This document shows, piece after piece, positions 62,704-64,000 of a DNA stretch of 64,000 nt. Made by a program: the position numbers and the translations under genes. The DNA is taken from NCBI RefSeq assembly GCF_011758805.1, contig NZ_JAANOW010000005.1, forward strand, positions 248,001-312,000. The letters are read 5' to 3'. This DNA comes from Mycolicibacterium fluoranthenivorans (GTDB taxonomy: Bacteria > Actinomycetota > Actinomycetes > Mycobacteriales > Mycobacteriaceae). How positions within the stretch are numbered: the stretch's first letter is position 1; the number at the start of each line of letters is the position of its first letter. The notes beneath the pieces were generated by a model. That model was not told where the DNA came from and ran no database searches. It saw only the letters and a program-made list of their open reading frames with translations.

Positions 62704-64000
62704 ATGGATCTCAACGACCGGCTGTACCGAATTCTCGGACTACCCAAGCGGGCGCTGTCGCTGCGCTCGATCGTGCTGGTGGCGTCGTTCTCGGTGATCG
62801 CCACCGTCATCACCATCGGCACCTGGGTGTGGATCGGCATCACCAACGAGCAGTACAGCCAGCTGGACCGACGCCTCGACTCGATCAGCAGCCTCGGCGA
62901 TGTCACCACCCTGCTCAGCAGCGCCCTCAACGATCACACCGACGAACCCGCTGCCAATGGCGGTCTGGTGCGCACCGCCCGCATCGCCGGGTCCACCGTG
63001 TCGGCGCCCGATGACATCGTGCTGCCCGAATTCCCGGACGGTTTCGCGACCACCACGATCAACGGCGTCAAGTATCGGGTGCGTACGTTCAGCGCCGGCC
63101 AGGCCTCGGTCGCCCTGGGCGCGCCGACCGCCGAGACCGAGCACCAGATCGACGCCCAGCACCGCCGGGTGTTGCTGATCTGCGGCGGTGTCATCGGCGG
63201 CACCGCCATCGTCGGCTGGATCATCTCGGCCATCATGATCACCCCGTTTCGGCGGCTCGCCCAGCAGGCCCGGGCCATCAACTCGCAGTCCAAGCCCGAA
63301 GAGGTTCAGGTGCGCGGCGTGTGGGAGGCCACCGAGATCGGCGAGGCCGTCGAGGGCATGCTGGCCCGCATCGGCGACGAGCAGCAGCGGACCAAAGCGG
63401 CCCTGGAGTCGGCGCGCGATTTCGCCGCCGTCGCCTCGCACGAACTGCGCACCCCGCTGACCGCCATGCGCACCAATCTCGAGGTGCTCGACACCCTGGA
63501 GATGCCCGACGAGCAGCGCAAGGAAGTGCTCGGCGACGTGATCCGCACCCAGTCCCGGATCGAGGCCACCCTGACCGCGCTGGAGCGTCTGGCGCAGGGC
63601 GAGCTGACCACCTCCGACGACCATGTCCCGGTGGACATCACCGAACTGCTCGACCGCGCCGCGCACGACGCCATGCGCGTGTATCCCGACCTGGATGTGT
63701 CCCTGGTGCCCGCGCCGACGGTGCTGATCCTCGGGCTGCCCGCCGGGTTGCGGTTGGCGGTGGACAACGCGATCGCCAACGCGGTCAAGCACGGGAACGC
63801 GACCCGGGTGCAGCTGTCCGCGGTGGCCTCACGGGCCGGGGTGGAGATCGCCGTCGACGATGACGGTGTCGGGCTGCCCGAAGAGGAACGCACCCGGGTG
63901 TTCGAGCGGTTCTCCCGCGGGTCGACGGCCTCGCATTCCGGGTCGGGCCTGGGCTTGGCACTGGTCGCCCAGCAGGCCGAATTGCATGGCGGCACAGCCT
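62704..64000 (+). CDS. prrB: Sensor histidine kinase PrrB (3' end outside window)
   Basis: The first 432 codons are seen and the end is cut at the window edge, close to the expected 446. Two membrane helices (about 20-42 and 152-172) bracket a sensor loop, then a HAMP segment, the H-box SHELRTPLTAMRTN, and ATPase boxes NAIANAVKHG, DDDGVGLP and GSGLGLALVA. It phosphorylates PrrA. The gene order prrA-prrB matches M. tuberculosis. Confidence 0.95.
   Translation, partial: MDLNDRLYRILGLPKRALSLRSIVLVASFSVIATVITIGTWVWIGITNEQYSQLDRRLDSISSLGDVTTLLSSALNDHTDEPAANGGLVRTARIAGSTVSAPDDIVLPEFPDGFATTTINGVKYRVRTFSAGQASVALGAPTAETEHQIDAQHRRVLLICGGVIGGTAIVGWIISAIMITPFRRLAQQARAINSQSKPEEVQVRGVWEATEIGEAVEGMLARIGDEQQRTKAALESARDFAAVASHELRTPLTAMRTNLEVLDTLEMPDEQRKEVLGDVIRTQSRIEATLTALERLAQGELTTSDDHVPVDITELLDRAAHDAMRVYPDLDVSLVPAPTVLILGLPAGLRLAVDNAIANAVKHGNATRVQLSAVASRAGVEIAVDDDGVGLPEEERTRVFERFSRGSTASHSGSGLGLALVAQQAELHGGTA

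Noticed and set aside
1..64000. CRISPR arrays, tRNA or rRNA genes, insertion sequences
   Set aside because: No regularly spaced direct repeats, no cloverleaf or rRNA-like stretches, and no transposase or integrase motifs were found on reading the window.

Overview
The window is high-GC DNA, coding on both strands, from a mycobacterium, most likely a fast-growing environmental species (Mycolicibacterium type). Three things support this: a PE-PPE-domain secreted hydrolase, a PrrA/PrrB two-component pair, and a gene order matching the M. tuberculosis Rv0902c-Rv0914c region as I remember it. No rRNA, tRNA, insertion sequence, prophage or CRISPR array was seen. Most genes are ordinary chromosomal ones in short, tightly overlapping operons.

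Layout. 1-7.3 kb: end of a secreted PE-PPE hydrolase, a possibly frameshifted leaderless small gene, a PucR-type regulator, and an operon of FAH hydrolase, VOC dioxygenase-like protein and flavin monooxygenase that looks like an aromatic ring-opening pathway. 7.4-9.3 kb: four exported proteins, three of them tiny and proline-rich, sharing a Cys-spaced-Cys motif. 9.3-16 kb: a two-component system with an extra response regulator whose receiver is degenerate, then a GT39 and a GT2-GtrA glycosyltransferase. 16-22 kb: MpaB-type oxygenase, TetR regulator, GMC oxidoreductase, nitroreductase, diguanylate cyclase.

22-38.7 kb is the conserved block: SCP2-type thiolase, carotenoid oxygenase and tandem HxlR regulator; an hsp20 gene under a CIRCE element; GNAT, membrane protein, cupin and a potassium channel with two RCK modules; then (all minus strand) VOC protein, the Rv0910/Rv0909-like toxin/antitoxin pair, ctpE, beta-lactamase-like lipoprotein, metallo-beta-lactamase fold protein, echA6 and a small HTH gene. 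A 72-bp near-perfect hairpin separates the HTH gene from divergent accD3.

38.7-61.9 kb lies between accD3 and prrA, which are neighbours in M. tuberculosis. It carries a YhgE/Pip membrane protein with a degenerate ABC ATPase, an amine-oxidation locus (copper amine oxidase, two APC permeases, aldehyde dehydrogenase, IclR regulator, small His/Cys/Met-rich membrane protein, rhomboid protease) with a repeated ATTCTCATTTGAA operator-like motif, two acyl-CoA ligases facing a GAF-LuxR regulator, a lower-GC islet, a heterodimeric ABC exporter, a split chromate transporter and a phospholipase D-like protein. The window ends with prrA and a truncated prrB.

Working together: imported amines would be oxidised by the amine oxidase to aldehydes, then by the dehydrogenase to acids, with the nearby acyl-CoA ligases a plausible next step. 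That chain is inferred from gene content and shared promoter motifs.
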